Assembly: GCA_964017185.1 (NCBI GenBank)
Contig: OZ024871.1
Span: 57,959,226-58,023,225, forward strand
DNA length: 64,000 nt
Source: Rugalucina vietnamica
Taxonomy: Eukaryota; Mollusca; Bivalvia; Lucinida; Lucinidae
Direction of reading: 5' to 3'
Part shown: one piece after another, positions 1 through 13,400 of the stretch
Layout of the letters: every line of letters starts with the position of its first letter
How positions within the stretch are numbered: the first letter of the stretch is position 1
Translations under genes and position numbers: made by a program
Notes under the pieces: model-generated
What the model was told of the DNA's origin: nothing
The model's input: only the letters and a program-made list of their open reading frames with translations
Database searches by the model: none

Positions 1-423
1 ACTAACATACCAGTAATCAGTTTACTGGTCTCCTGTAATTTACTGACAACTACTCAAACCGGAGGAATTATAAATAATTCATGGTCAAATCTTTATGAAA
101 GAAATATACTTGACATTAAGGTCTACCTACCGCCTGATATATATAATAAGAATCTGGCACACTACCGACATAGCCATCTACCACAAGAGCAGCTTGGCAA
201 GTTATGAGTAACTATAGTATTCTATGAATGAATGAGGAAAGCCAAGTAGTTAATGAGAAATATGCTCTTGGGAAAGCCTGAACATCTGAACCCTTCTTCC
301 TTATAATTGTTAAACATATATCCTACTATAAACTAAAGCAATCTTGCCCCCATCAGATAGCACAACAGAGTTTTCAAAGAGAAGTCTTCCAAATTCTCTT
401 GACTGAACAGTCTCTCAGCTGAG
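1..423. other. Sequence downstream of DCTN4, no gene seen
   Basis: AT-rich sequence beyond the 3' minisatellite of DCTN4. It is presumably distal 3' UTR or intergenic DNA. I see no convincing poly(A) signal for the minus strand and no coding potential, so the transcript end is not placed. Confidence 0.5.
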
Positions 424-1316
424 GTGATTATTTAGCGGGAGCTACAGGACCCAAGTTGACACAGACCCTGTGCTCTAGCCAGACAACAGAGGTGATTATT
501 TAGCTGGAGCTACAGGACCCTAGTTGACACAGACCCTGTGCTACAGGACCCAAGTTGACACAGACCCTGTGCTCTGGCCAGACAACAGAGGTGATTATTT
601 AGCGGGAGCTACAGGACCCAAGTTGACACAGACCCTGTTCTCTGGCCAGACAACAGAGGTGATTATTTAGCGGGAGCTACAGGACCCTAGTTGACACAGA
701 CCCTGTGGTCTGGCCAGACAACAGAGGTGATTATTAGCGGGAGCTACAGGACCCTAGTTGAGACAGACCCTGTGCTACAGGACCCAAGTTGACACAGACC
801 CTGTGCTCTGGCCAGACAACAGAGGTGATTATTTAGCGGGAGCTACAGGACCCAAGTTGACACAAACCCTGTGCTCTGGCCAGACAACAGAGGTGATTAT
901 TTAGCGGGAGCTACAGGACCCTAGTTGACACAGACCCTGTGCTCTGGCCAGACAACAGAGGTGATTATTTAGCGGGAGCTACAGGACCCTAGCTGACACA
1001 GACCCTGTGCTCTGGCCAGACAACAGAGGTGATTATTTAGCGGGATCTACAGGACCCAAGTTGACACAGACCCTGTGCTACAGGACCCAAGTTGACACAG
1101 ACCCTGTGCTCTGGCCAGACAACAGAGGTGATTATTTTACGGGAGCTACAGGACCCAAGTAGACACAGACCCTGTGCTCTGGCCAGACAACAGAGGTGAT
1201 TATTTAGTGGGAGCTACAGGACCCAAGTTGACACAGACAACAGAGGTGATTATTTAGCTGGAGCTACAGGACCCAAGTTGACACAGACTCTGTGCTCTAG
1301 CCAGACAACAGGAGGT
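424..1316 (-). repeat. Minisatellite of 68-bp units made from the DCTN4 stop-codon region
   Basis: About 12 units, marked by GAGGTGATTATTTAG at 424, 490, 590 and onward. Read on the minus strand, each unit repeats the C-terminal codons of DCTN4 ([15 protein letters not shown]) followed by TAA. The copy nearest the gene is the real end of the last exon, so the array starts inside coding sequence and runs through the 3' UTR. Some units carry an extra 33-bp sub-duplication (CTACAGGACCCAAGTTGACA). Unit junctions share the short match ACAACAG(G)AGGT with the exon, which fits slippage or microhomology-mediated expansion. Confidence 0.92.
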
Positions 1317-1460
1317 TCCTGGTTTTCTGTTGGTAGTGCTGAGGCAGTGTTCTTGTAGATGTGTTTCAGTATAAAACATGCCTTCACATCACCATCCTGG
1401 GCTAGGGGTGTCACTTTACATACAACACCAATCTTGTTGGCCTTCCGAAATGCAATAATG
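1250..1460 (-). CDS. DCTN4: DCTN4 exon 12 (last, with stop)
   Basis: The acceptor TTTGTTTTGTTTCAG precedes CATTATTGCATTTCGG. The first base completes a Ser codon split with exon 11, then [18 protein letters not shown] follows, a strongly conserved C-terminal segment. The TAA stop at 1252-1250 lies inside the first unit of the downstream minisatellite, so the final residues (about [15 protein letters not shown]) are encoded by repeat DNA. Confidence 0.96.
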
Positions 1461-4400
1461 CTGAAACAAAACAAACATTGCAGCAGCTAAACATACCCCA
1501 ATAAATTACATTTAGTTGTATTCCCTAAATCAATAAAAAATAAGATGCTACTGTCCATACACCATCTTTCAGAAACTGCCTTTTTTCAAAATATCACTTT
1601 TCTGAAATGTATCAAGAAAAATATGATAATCTCACCGTTTTGCATTCCAAATGTCATACCAGAGGACCAATGGTCCTGTAAACGCTCACCTGAGATCAGC
1701 TGCATAACCAATAAACATGTTTGAATATTATGGTATTTAACTCCAGTGCAGGGGCAGATGAAGCCCTTGGGCCATTTTCTTTTTTCAGAATCTTCAATAT
1801 TCTGTCCATTTGCCAATTTCCTGCTGGCTTTTCCCTTCAAATGACATTTTAACAGTTTTCCCAATTCAGATGCATAGGCAACCAATGTTGACCTTGCCAT
1901 AAACTTGGTCAAGGTCATCACAGGGTCATGATTTATATATACATTGGAGTACTTTAGCCATCGATGCCTCACGCCAAGTTTCCTTTAAATCAGTCTATTG
2001 GTTTCAGAGAAGATGATTTTTGATGGGTTTTTACCATATATGGGCATGGCGGCCATCTTTGTTATGTGACCTAGATTATTTATATATACATTGATTCCCC
2101 CATTCTATAGATGCTTCACATAAAATTTGGCTTTGATTGGCCAAGCGGTTCCAGAGGAGAAGACGTTTGAATATTATGGAAATATACATGTATATTGCCC
2201 TGGGGTGGGGGCACATGAGCCCCTGGGGTCCATTTTTTTCAGAATCATTAATATTCAGTCCTACTTCCCATTTTCTGCAAGACTTTCACTTTAAATTACA
2301 TTTTAAAAGTTTTCCCCATTCAAATGCATTGGCGACCTATGTTGACCTTGCCGTAAAATAGGTCAAGGTCATCAAAGGGTCATGATTTATATATACATTG
2401 TAGTGCTTGAGCCATTGATGCTTCGTGCCAAGTTTCGTTGAAATCGGTCAACCGGTTATGGAAAAGAAGATTTTTGAAGGGTTTTTACCATATATGGACA
2501 TGGCGGCCATCTTGGTCATGTGACCTGGATTTTTTATATACATATTTGTTACCTCTTCCTATTGATGCTTCACATAAAATTTCGCTTAGATTGGCCAAGT
2601 GGTTTCAGAGGAGAAGACGTTTGAATATTATGGATATATACAAGAATATTGCCCTGGGGTGGGGGCACATGACCCCTGGGGTCCAATTTTTTTCAGAATC
2701 ATTAAAATTCAGTCCTACTGCCCATTTCCTGCAAGACTTTCACTTTAAATGACATTTTAAAAGTTTTCCCCATGCAAATGCAATGGCGACCTATGTTGAC
2801 CTTGCCGTAAAATAGGTCAAGGTCATCACAGGGTCATGATTTATATACTGTACACATTGTAGTGCTTGAGCCATTAATGCTTCATGCCAAGTTTCGTTGA
2901 AATCAGTCCACTGGTTCTGGAGAAGAAGATTTTTGAAGGGTTTTTACCATATATGGGCATGGCGGCCATCTTGGTCATGTGACCTGGATTTCTTATATGG
3001 TGCGACACCACTCAAAATTTATCACTCCGCCGTACCCCACGAAAATAGTGCATTTGAAAATTTTGCCTAGGTGAGTTTGACACTGTATTACGAGCACATT
3101 TATTTGTGTCTGTTTTATATTTAGTATGCACTGCAAAGTATCACTAGTGTACGACATTTGGGTGTACAAAACACGATCTTAAAAGAGACTATTTCTCGTC
3201 GGAAGCTTCTGTCTGTAAACTACCCCCTCCTCAAATCTGCACCATTCTAGAGGGTAAAACCCAACCCTAGGGTGGTTGCAAAACGGAATACCGGAAAAAC
3301 TCAACGGTCAACCCCCCTTTGAACTAGGCTCGTTGGGTAGATGTATGGCTGAGCGATAAGGCAAGGGGAGTCCTTTTGGTCATAAAATGTTTGGTAACAG
3401 CTGGGAGTGTCACAAAGTGCGACAATTTGCATTGTGGCCTATGGAGAATTTTGACTGGTGTCACCCAATATACACATTGGTTCCCCCTTCCTATTGATGC
3501 TTCATATAAAATTTGGCTTTGATTGACCAAGCGGTTTCAGAGGAGAGATCTTTAAAATTGTGGACGGACGAACGACGGACGGACGGATGGACGGACGGAT
3601 GCCGGATCATGGCCATCCTATAAGCTCACCTTGTGAGCCTAACGGCTCAGGTGAGCTAAAAAAGTGTTGCAAAAAATTAAAAATCTGTTAACAAATAAAA
3701 ATTTTATACCAGAAAATAATTTTGAATAGGGCTTTTCCCCATTGTGAAAATGTAAGTAAGTGAACTATTTTCCCAGATTCAAAATGATTTTAGGGCATAA
3801 AATTTTTATTACTCATTGGCTTTTCAAAATCTTTGCGGAACTTTTTAGGACTTTTGGGATGCAAAGTGATGACAGGTTCATAACTGTCTGCAGCTGTTTC
3901 AGAAAAGGCTGATCTTTGGAAATGGAACTATGAAAGTTAACTATAACTACCTAAGATTTAGAGGTCTCACTCATATTGTGAAAGAAGTGTGTTCATATAC
4001 CAAATGAGTGCCAAGACACAAGGCAAAATCACTGAACCGTGAAATAAGGTCACACTGACCTATAAGTATTTCAGGGTCAAAGGTCTAGTGATACTTACTC
4101 ATAATGTGACAGAAATATGATCATATACCCATTCAGTGTTGAGATATAAAGCAAAAACACTGTACCATGAAATTAGGTCATAGTGACCTATAAGTATGTT
4201 TGGGTTAAAGGTCTGGTCATACTCATTCATAATCAGAAAGAAGTATGAAAAAATACCAACTGAGTATCGAGATATAAGGCAAAATCACTGAACCATGAAA
4301 TTAGGTCACAGTGACCCAGGAATACTTTACGGTCAAAGGTCTTGTCATGCTCATACATATCGTGAAAGAAGTATGTCCATATACCAATTGAGTGCTGAGA

Positions 4401-7400
4401 TATAAAGGAAAATCACTGAACCGTGAAATTAGGTCATATTGACCTAGGACTACTTTAGGGTCAAAGGTCTTGTCATACGCAAACATAGTGTGAAAGAAGT
4501 TTGTTCATAACTACTTGAGTGCTGAGATATAAGGCAAAGTCACTGAACCGTGAAATTAGGTCACAGTGACCTATAAGTATATTGAGGTCAAAGGTCTGGT
4601 CATACTCACTCATAATCTGAAAAAAGTATGAATGAGTGTCAAGATATAAGGCAAAAATCACTGAACCGTGAAATTAGGTCACAGTGACCTAGGACTACTT
4701 CAGGGTCAAAGGTCTTGTCATACGCAAACATACTTTGAAAGAAGTTTGTTCATAAACCATTTGAGTACCGAGATATAAGGCAAAATCACTGAACCGTGAA
4801 ATTAGGTCCCAGTGACCTATAAGTATACTGGGGTCAAAGGTCTGGTCATACTCACTCATAATCTGAAAAAAGTATGAAAATATACTAATTGAGTGTCAAG
4901 ATATAAGGCAAAATCACTAAACTGTGAAATTAGGTCACAGTGACCTATAAGTATATTGGGGTCAAAGGCCTGGTCGTACTCACTCATAATCTGAAAGAAG
5001 TAAGAAAATATACTAATTGAGTGTCAAGATATAAGGCAAAATCACTGAACCGTGGAAAGTAGGTCAACCGACCCTTACCATCTTCCTAAGTTGTTTCTAT
5101 TAAGAAATAAAAAGAAAAAAAAATTCGGGGAGTTTTAGATTTTGACCTCTAGCCCCACCCCCCAGTGTATGAAGTATGAATGCTTTATGATAAGTTGCTG
5201 TCCAGATATGGACTCCTTGTAAAAGTTACACAGCAGTACATCTATTTTTTACAGTGTTCTAGTTTTTAACCTCCAGCCCCACCCCCAGGCATGGACCCAG
5301 AGATAAGATGCCATGAAATGAAACTCAACCCTACAGGGTACCTATGGTCCGAGTATGAAAGCCCTCTGATAAAAAGTTTTCAAGATATAGACTTCTAGAA
5401 TACTATATCACAGAAAAGCCATTATTATTAATGGTGTTCTAGATTTTAACCTCTAGCCCCACCCCCTGGCATGGACCCAGGGATCTGATGCCATGGAATG
5501 AAAGCCGACCCTACAGGGTGTCAATGGCCCAAGTATCAATGCTTTCTGATGAGTGGTTGTCAAGATATGGACTTCTAGAAAACTTTAACACAAGAATTGC
5601 CATTTTTGAAGGTGTTCTAGATTTTAACCTCCAGCCCCACCCCCTGGCCTGGACCCAGGGGTCCGATGCCATGGAATGAAAGCTAACCCCACAGGGTATC
5701 TATGGTCCAAGTATGAATGCTTTCTGATGAGTGGTTGTCAAGATATGGACTTCTAGAAAACTTCAACGCAAGTGTGACGCGCACGGGAACGCGCACGGGA
5801 ACGGGAATGCACACGGGAACGGGAACGTGGACGACCGGGGTGACTGCAATAGCTCTATGAGCTAATAATAATAATATTAATAGTAATTTCTATATTTAAG
5901 AGGATAATGTTTTTTTAGCATAGATGCCATTCTTCCATACTGTCCTCCAGTGAATACAGACATTATTATCAGACTTTTTTATTTTCAAATATATACCGGT
6001 ATATTGTTTCATAAATTTTATTAGACATGCCATGTTAGGGATGCTATATTTTTGAAGAATGCCTTATATTGCGCCAAGGTATCATTTTTTACCTCTTTAG
6101 AATGACACAGCCTGGAATCAGGGATGGAGTGAGTACTGAGGTACTTGATTAAGTATTGAGTACTGGCATTTTTGAAAGTACTGAAGAAAGTACTGAGAAC
6201 TGAAGTTTTGAAAATACTTAAGTACTGTGTACTTAACAAAAAGTACTCATGAGTACTTCTGAGTAAATTAAAGTACCCAAAAGTTTACTTAAATATTTAT
6301 CAAATGAAAAAAGAAAAAAAATCTGCCTGTAAATCTGTCACAGAAAGTTCTTAACCTCAAGCCCATGCATAATGCATGCTGAAATTTCTTTCCCTTTTTT
6401 GAGAAAAACAAGTTCACAAGAAACTAAAAAAGATTTATCTTAAAGGATTGTACCAGCAGTTATTGAGAGTTGAAACACTATCAAAGCATCTATTAAATGT
6501 TCAAATATATGCCTATTTATGTCATATAAATTCTTTATATGTATTTCATCATCGAACTAGAAAAAGAACCTTGAGAGGCACGTATACCCCCGGCTGGTAG
6601 ACACCCACCCAAAACCCACCACCTCTAACCTAACCCTGGACATGCTCACTCCTGACACATTCAACCTCAATTCCTGAATCAAAGAGAACACACTCAACAT
6701 CATTGAAATAAGCATTTGCAGAAAGCACTTTCCCCATAGCCATCTGGCCATGGGCGGAGGGGGGCGGTAGTAGAACAACATATCCTTAAGCAGTATACAG
6801 AGCCAACTTGTATACTCAATCTAGGACTTGATCTCAGACATTGATGGTCAGGTCCTTGGTCCAAGATTGTAATTGAAAATAGAATGTCATTCTTCAATAA
6901 TAAAACTAAAATAATATAAGATGTCATAGATCTTGACCTCTAGCCCAACCATGGGCATAATGATGTCATAAGAGTCTGATGTCATAAGAACAAAGCAAAC
7001 CTTATAGAGTACATGTGGCCCAAGTATGGTTGTGTGAAATAATTTGTAAAGAAAAGTATACAAAATACAATTTTTAAAGAAGTTCTAGATTTTGACTTCT
7101 AGCCCCACCCCCACACATGGACCCAAGAGTCTGGCACTTACAGGATACCTACTATCTAAGAATAAATGCTTTCTGACTTTGTGGATGTCAAGATATAGAC
7201 TAACAGAAAATCTATTATGGCATCTATCATATTCTAAAGGTGTCCTAGATTTTGACCTCTAGCCCCACCCCTGGGGATGGCACCCAGGATTTGGTGCCAT
7301 GAATTAAAAGCAAACCCTACAGGATATCTATGATCTTAATACATGTACGAATACATTCCTATGACCAATTACTAAGATATAGACTTAGAGAAGAAACATT

Positions 7401-10400
7401 AACACTGTAATAACCACGGCTAACAAACAGTTAAATGCGTAACCGCCGGTTAATAATAGAAATCCGATTCACGTCCTTCCGGTTTTGCGTGTGAGGTGCA
7501 ACAAAAGGTAAACAAAACATACACTACTCGGATCGATCGATGATTATTTTGTAACACAGAAAGGTATCAAAAATCTAAGAATTCTATTTTGTCACTTATT
7601 TACCATTGTTAGACAGCACCAAAACAGTTTGCAACATTACTTGATGTTTTTGGCGTTATTTGTTCCCTCCTTCGAAAAAGATGTTTCAACACCGTCAAGG
7701 ACGACAAAATACAACTAAAAATTGGGCAATTTGGCGTTAAATATCAAGTTTTTGTGATTGTTCCACGCCACATTTTGCAGATATACATTAAAAAAAATGA
7801 CAACTGATGTATGCTACAGTACACTTTTCTCAGGGTCCAGCATTTCTGTTTTGAAGGGAAGAAAAAAATGGTTAAGCATTTAATCATGAAATTAAGAAGG
7901 ATTTATTTCAAGTGATATTTGAAAACTTCTGCCTTTTTTTATGAAGTTTAACATTCTCTGTACAGCGTTAAAGATTAAAGCAGACCAAAAAATGCAAATT
8001 ACAGTATATACAATGTTGTAAAGTCTAAGTTTTATCATAAACAGAAATACCATACATGCAAATTATTGTATTGCTTGTTTGTTGCAAAAATGTTTGTATT
8101 TTGATATATACAAAGCATTATCATTGCAAATATCACAAATAAACCAAATTTGGATTTTTTTTCATTTTCCTGGAGAGGGGCTGTCTGATTTATTTTCGGT
8201 TACGCATTAGAATACCTGGTTAAGCATTGGAGTGTGTACAATTGGAGAGCAACAGAAACCAAAGCAGCCCCATTAATAATATCTATACGTTTTTTGTTGC
8301 TGATTTTTTATTTCTTAGAATAATATCTTTGATATTTATAGTTATAGTTTAACACTTTTACTGCCACGCCTCTCAAAAAATCAATATCTCACTGCCAAGC
8401 ATATATTTATTTTATTATTTTTATTGATTTATTAATTAATTCATTAATTATTATATTTTTAGATATATGCGCATGTTATATATCACTGAAAAGGGCTTTT
8501 TACGCTTGATAATCTGATATACATTACATTTATCTCCCTTTAAAACTTTCACCCTATAACCAGATAACCCGGGGCATGCCGGTATACCCGTAAAACGACT
8601 ACAGTCGTCGGTGGCAGTGAACGGTAAAAACGACTACAGTCGTCGGCGGCAGTGAATGTGTTAAACTAAGAAATTGTTGATGTAAATGGAGACGTTTTAC
8701 AGCCGCCACATGAATCCAGCTGATACATTATTTTTATATTTATTTCAGTATGGGTGTTTTTAAGGGAAAACGAAAGCTAGGTAGACGCTTGTCAAGTTAT
8801 GTGAAAAAGACTACCTTTTATCAGACCAAAGACCCCACACGCTCCCCTCTACGCAAACGAGTGTTTGCTTTAAATTATTCTCCAATTGTATCATCAACTC
8901 CAGCATGTAGTGTGAAAAAAAAAGAAAAACACTCCCAAGAAAACACCACAGAAGTCTAGCTCAAAGCGGAAACTTTCCTTCACCACAGGCCCCTTTGATG
9001 ACACCCTTCCCTTTTCTCCCCTGAAATCAGAGGCTGATCTTCAGTATTTTGACCCCTACTTTACGGACACCCAGGCAGATGACAGTAGGGGTCTCAAATA
9101 CGTACATAATCTTTTGCCACGTGTGCTTCAAGAGCTTGGGCGTGTTGGGAAAAGTGATACTTTCGTAAAGTTCTTGGAACTTGTGAATGAGATAAAATTT
9201 CCCTTGAATAACATTGCATTCTCTCTGTTTTGCGATGTTGTATCGTGGTACAGCAGATACTCGTTGCATGAGATATTCTGAAGATACTATTCAGTTTTTT
9301 GGGGTTGGTCTGAAGCTTTTTGGTGTGAGATTTGTTCGTTTCATGACAGGAATGAAAAATTTCCGACCAGTTCTGACACAAACCGACCTGAATAGACAAG
9401 AAGCAAGCTAGACGCTTGAAATTTCGGATTAAAGAAGAAGAGAAATTCAGCTAACGGTGAAGCGCAAACAAAGGCGCTGATCAGCTTCGCACTTACAGCG
9501 AAGCTGATCTGCGCCTTTGTTTTCGCATAAGCAAAAATCCGGTGTTCCCACTATGCGGCTCTTTAATATTGTTGGCTAATTGCTTACCCAAAATATCATG
9601 TTCGATCGGTCTTTATGTCCTCTGAAACTACAAGGACAATGAATGAATATTAATGCGCATTATTCAACTGATGATGTCAACGAAAACAAACAATGCTTGC
9701 ACTTTCCCGAGCACTTTCCCTTATTAAGACTTGGTTGCTAGCAGCTATATTCCGGTATGTAACATATAACGCCAAAAGGCTAAAATGTTATCATTTCCTT
9801 TAATACGCGCATTATTCTGTTTGTAGACGGGATTTTCCCGTTGGTTTGCCATGGTAACTTCAACAGAAGTGGAGTTAGGTGATCTATTCTATGCTATTTT
9901 CTGATCTTCCGTTCAACAACAATGCGAGATCTCCGTACAACCGCAATGCGATGTCACGATAACCGTGTGTTGTCATGCATTTCTAAATATCATAGTATAA
10001 AACCTTATATTCTGAAATAAATGAATAATCACCGCTGTGTCCGGTGTGGGTACATTATATTTTATTGGCCAAATAAAAATGGAGATGAACTCAATATATG
10101 ACCCCCCCCCCCTCGTGGGAAAATCAATGTTGTGGTTTCCGACCAGGTCAGACACAAACGAGGCTGTACATCCACAGAAAATAGCTAGTTGCTTGAAATT
10201 TCGTATTTAGAAAGTAGAGAAATTGTACTATCCGTGTAACGCAAACAAAGGCGCTGATCAGCCTCGCGCATCTGTTCTGCGCCTTTGTTTCAGCATATGC
10301 AGATAGTTGGCTTTCTCTTGCAGTGGCTCAATTTAATATAAAAGTATATAATTCTCTCCCTATGCAAATACAAACCAGCTCTCACTGAAGTGTTCAATGA

Positions 10401-13400
10401 GAATGCACCTAATCCTTCCTAAATAACACAGGAATTTATTAGAACAATGTGTAGAGTAATATGATTTATTCCCGATAGCTCAGTGGTTAGAGCGTCCGCT
10501 TCGGGAGCGGTAGGTCGTGGGTTCGCGCCCCGGCTTAGCCATATCAAAGGCGTTAAAATGGTACTGGTAGCTCCCTTGCTGACGCTCGCAGTAAAAGAAT
10601 AGTGCCAGGAAGATACAAGAAGACAGTTAAGTATCTGTCAAGGATGTTTGTTATGTCGCATAATAGCTCATGAGCTAATGTTGTCTGTTGAAAACGAAAC
10701 GTTAAAGAAAGCTTCTTTATTTTTATCTTTATATAAAAAAGCTTTTAGACTACATAAATACAGTATAAATAGGCTAGTAATGTATCCTGTTATTCTTTTG
10801 AATGTTCTGGTAATGTGGAAATTTATGTATACTGTCTTTTTTCTCACAAACCATGTCAATCAAAAGTAAAATCAAAGCAAAGAAATGTGTTGTTGTTTTT
10901 AAAAAAGAATATCTTGAAATAACATAACGCCCGTAGCTTCATTTGCTATTAAATAGCCCACACTTTTAAAGCTTGATAAGATACGTTGAAAATTAATCAA
11001 ATGCTTAACCGAACCATCAAATGCTTAACCAGGATAAAAAATACATATATTACCTGCGTCCATGATTTGAAACATTATCACACACTAATACAATAAGAAA
11101 AAGGAAGTACAAGAGATATTTAAGGATTTTGTATATGCAGATTCTCGTTTGTTTGTTTTGTTTCGCGCACACCACTGTCAGTCAAAACCCCTTGAATAAA
11201 ACTTGATTTGTAGAGGTAAAAACCATACAGAGATGACGAGACAATGTGATAATTAAATTGTTTAGCATAAAAATCGATATAGAAACTTATTTACATGTGT
11301 TTATTATGTCGATTTTTGGCTATCATTCTAATGATTAAATGCGTGACCGAAATTTTGACACAGCTATTAGCCACATATACATAGAATGCAGTGGTCAATG
11401 GCAAGGAAAATGTTCACAGAACTTATACAATGTCAAATTCATCTGTTCGCTGCCTTGCCGTCCGTTTATAATGAAGCAATTAGCGGGGATCTAAAATTAT
11501 CCCTATGTCTGACCCACATTTTCTTCATGTACAATGCAAAAGTCAACAAACATTTTGGAGGAGGGAATAAAAATCACGATTATAAAGAAACAAATCTGGA
11601 AATCCTTTGGGATACGATGAGATAAATTTATAACTAACAAAGTAGCATTGAGAAAATCTTAATAACTTTCTCCAGGTAAAAATAAATAACTTGGAAACGC
11701 GAGTTACGAAAGTTTGTTTACCTTTTACTGCACCTCACACGCAAAACCGGAAAGACGTGAATCGGATTTCTATTCTTACCCGCGGTTACGCATTTAACTG
11801 TTTGTAAGCCGTGAATAACACATTTTAACGGTGACCTTGATTTTGACCTCCAGCCCCCTGCCCCGAACATTGGTTCATGAGAAATACACCACTAGAGAAA
11901 CTTTAACCAAAACTTTGACATAAATTCTACGAACGGTCCGGAATTATGAACGAACATACAAACTAACTAACATTCGAACGGATCAACGGAAAAGCGAAAA
12001 CTATATACCCGTCGGCATAAAAGCCGGGATTATAATAAGAGAATATCATACAAAAGCATATTTATACAAGCAAAATTAAGTCATGTCACTTTGCTTTAGG
12101 TTTGCTTTCATTTGAACCCTTAGTGTGTATATAGATTTGTATTAAATGTACTACACATGACCATGTATTTTTTACAGTAGAAATGAATAAACTGTCAAAC
12201 TACAGCTCAAGATAGTGGTGTGAGCAAAGAAGCTTTGTGTTGTGTGTTTAAATTATAATGAAATTGATCTGCAATATCATTGTATTGAGGGTCTTTCTTT
12301 AGTTGGTATATCGACTTTCAAAGACACTAGATGTAGACCTTTTGTGAAGGGTAACATACAAAAGAAGATTGGTTTTCATGTTAAGCATTTCAATGCACCA
12401 TTTAACCATTTTAAAAAACACTGAAAATTGTATAACTAAACTGCACTCTGATTATGTTTAAATGTATATAAATATCTGTACCAGGAAGTTGATTTTATTT
12501 TGAAGAGCATGTTTAAATTGGCCTCTTTATGCGATAAAAACACCTATAAATCAAAGTGTTGAATCACTACTAAAATTTTAATAAAAATTATACAAAATGA
12601 CAGATTTATACAAAGCAAATAAGGCCTATATTACCCTCTAATTACAAAAATCAAAATCAGAGTAGCAAGAAGAAGATTAAGATTTGGAATTTATACTTTG
12701 GTTATGTTTTTATAGTACAAGGCTGATGACATGGACACATAATGTAATTTGCATATCAAACTTATTTGAAATGCTTTCCAAGAAGCTCATTCAAAATACT
12801 TCAGAAGAAAACTTGCTTTTTTGATAAAGTAAAAAAGCACAAAAAACATGGTGACCGTGTAGCTGATTGATGTCTTCAATACAGAGATGTAACCTGGTAC
12901 CTCATCTTCTAAATCTCAAATTCCAAGCCCAATTTAAATCAGATCTGGTAGGTGCCCCTACTGTCAGTAGGTTACATTTAAGGTAAGATTCCTCTATCAT
13001 AAAACAATCTGACCTAGTTTCTACCTTTCTTGTCTATGCCAGGTCATAAAAGATTTTAGACCTATGATTCAATGAGTTAAACTTTCATAGATCTAATAAA
13101 CATCATGAAATGAGGGAGACTGGAGTTATATACCTTGAATCATCTTTAAACTCTTGTTGCCCCTGGTTACTATCAGCATAGATGGCAGCATCATCTCGCG
13201 GGGCCAGTGCCAGTTCTTTCTTAGGAAGCTCAATCTAAAATACAACACAGCTTTAGTCAGGTACAAAGCTGAAGTGCTTTGCAAGACTATGTTACTGTTT
13301 AGACACTGTACAAAGAAGAGAGAGCAGGTTTCCAAAGGAGTGTATTTTTGTCACATAGCAACAGCATTTTATTTGACTAGCAGAAAAAGTACAATGATAA

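Larger units (their letters stand above)
7415..11813. mobile_element. 4.4-kb DNA transposon with about 100-bp TIRs and 6-bp TSD
   Basis: Both ends read CACGGCTAACAAACAGTTAA (one mismatch on the right end) and continue as near-identical inverted repeats for about 100 bp. AATAAC is duplicated exactly at 7409-7414 and 11814-11819. Removing the element restores the 180-bp-family sequence seen near 19580. It holds a broken ORF (8750-9411), a long hairpin (9467-9521) and a SINE (10467). A shorter relative is at 38437-39941. The superfamily was not identified. Confidence 0.85.
6553..12040 (+). mobile_element. Dispersed element with TATACCCCCGGC ends, copy 1, interrupted
   Basis: It begins ACTAGAAAAAGAACCTTGAG and GTATACCCCCGGCTGG, and ends with a GAAC-rich stretch, TATATACCCGTCGGCATAA and GCCGGGATTATAATAA. 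Internal monomers share the TTTTGACCTCTAGCCCCACC block with the 180-bp family. A 4.4-kb TIR element is inserted at 7415-11813. An uninterrupted relative lies at 18732-19896. Confidence 0.7.

Noticed and set aside
10467..10545. tRNA-Pro gene
   Set aside because: The A and B boxes are good but the acceptor stem does not pair and a SINE tail is attached.
11386..11625. 79-codon plus-strand ORF in the 4.4-kb transposon
   Set aside because: No motif or relation to the ORF remnant at 8750-9411.
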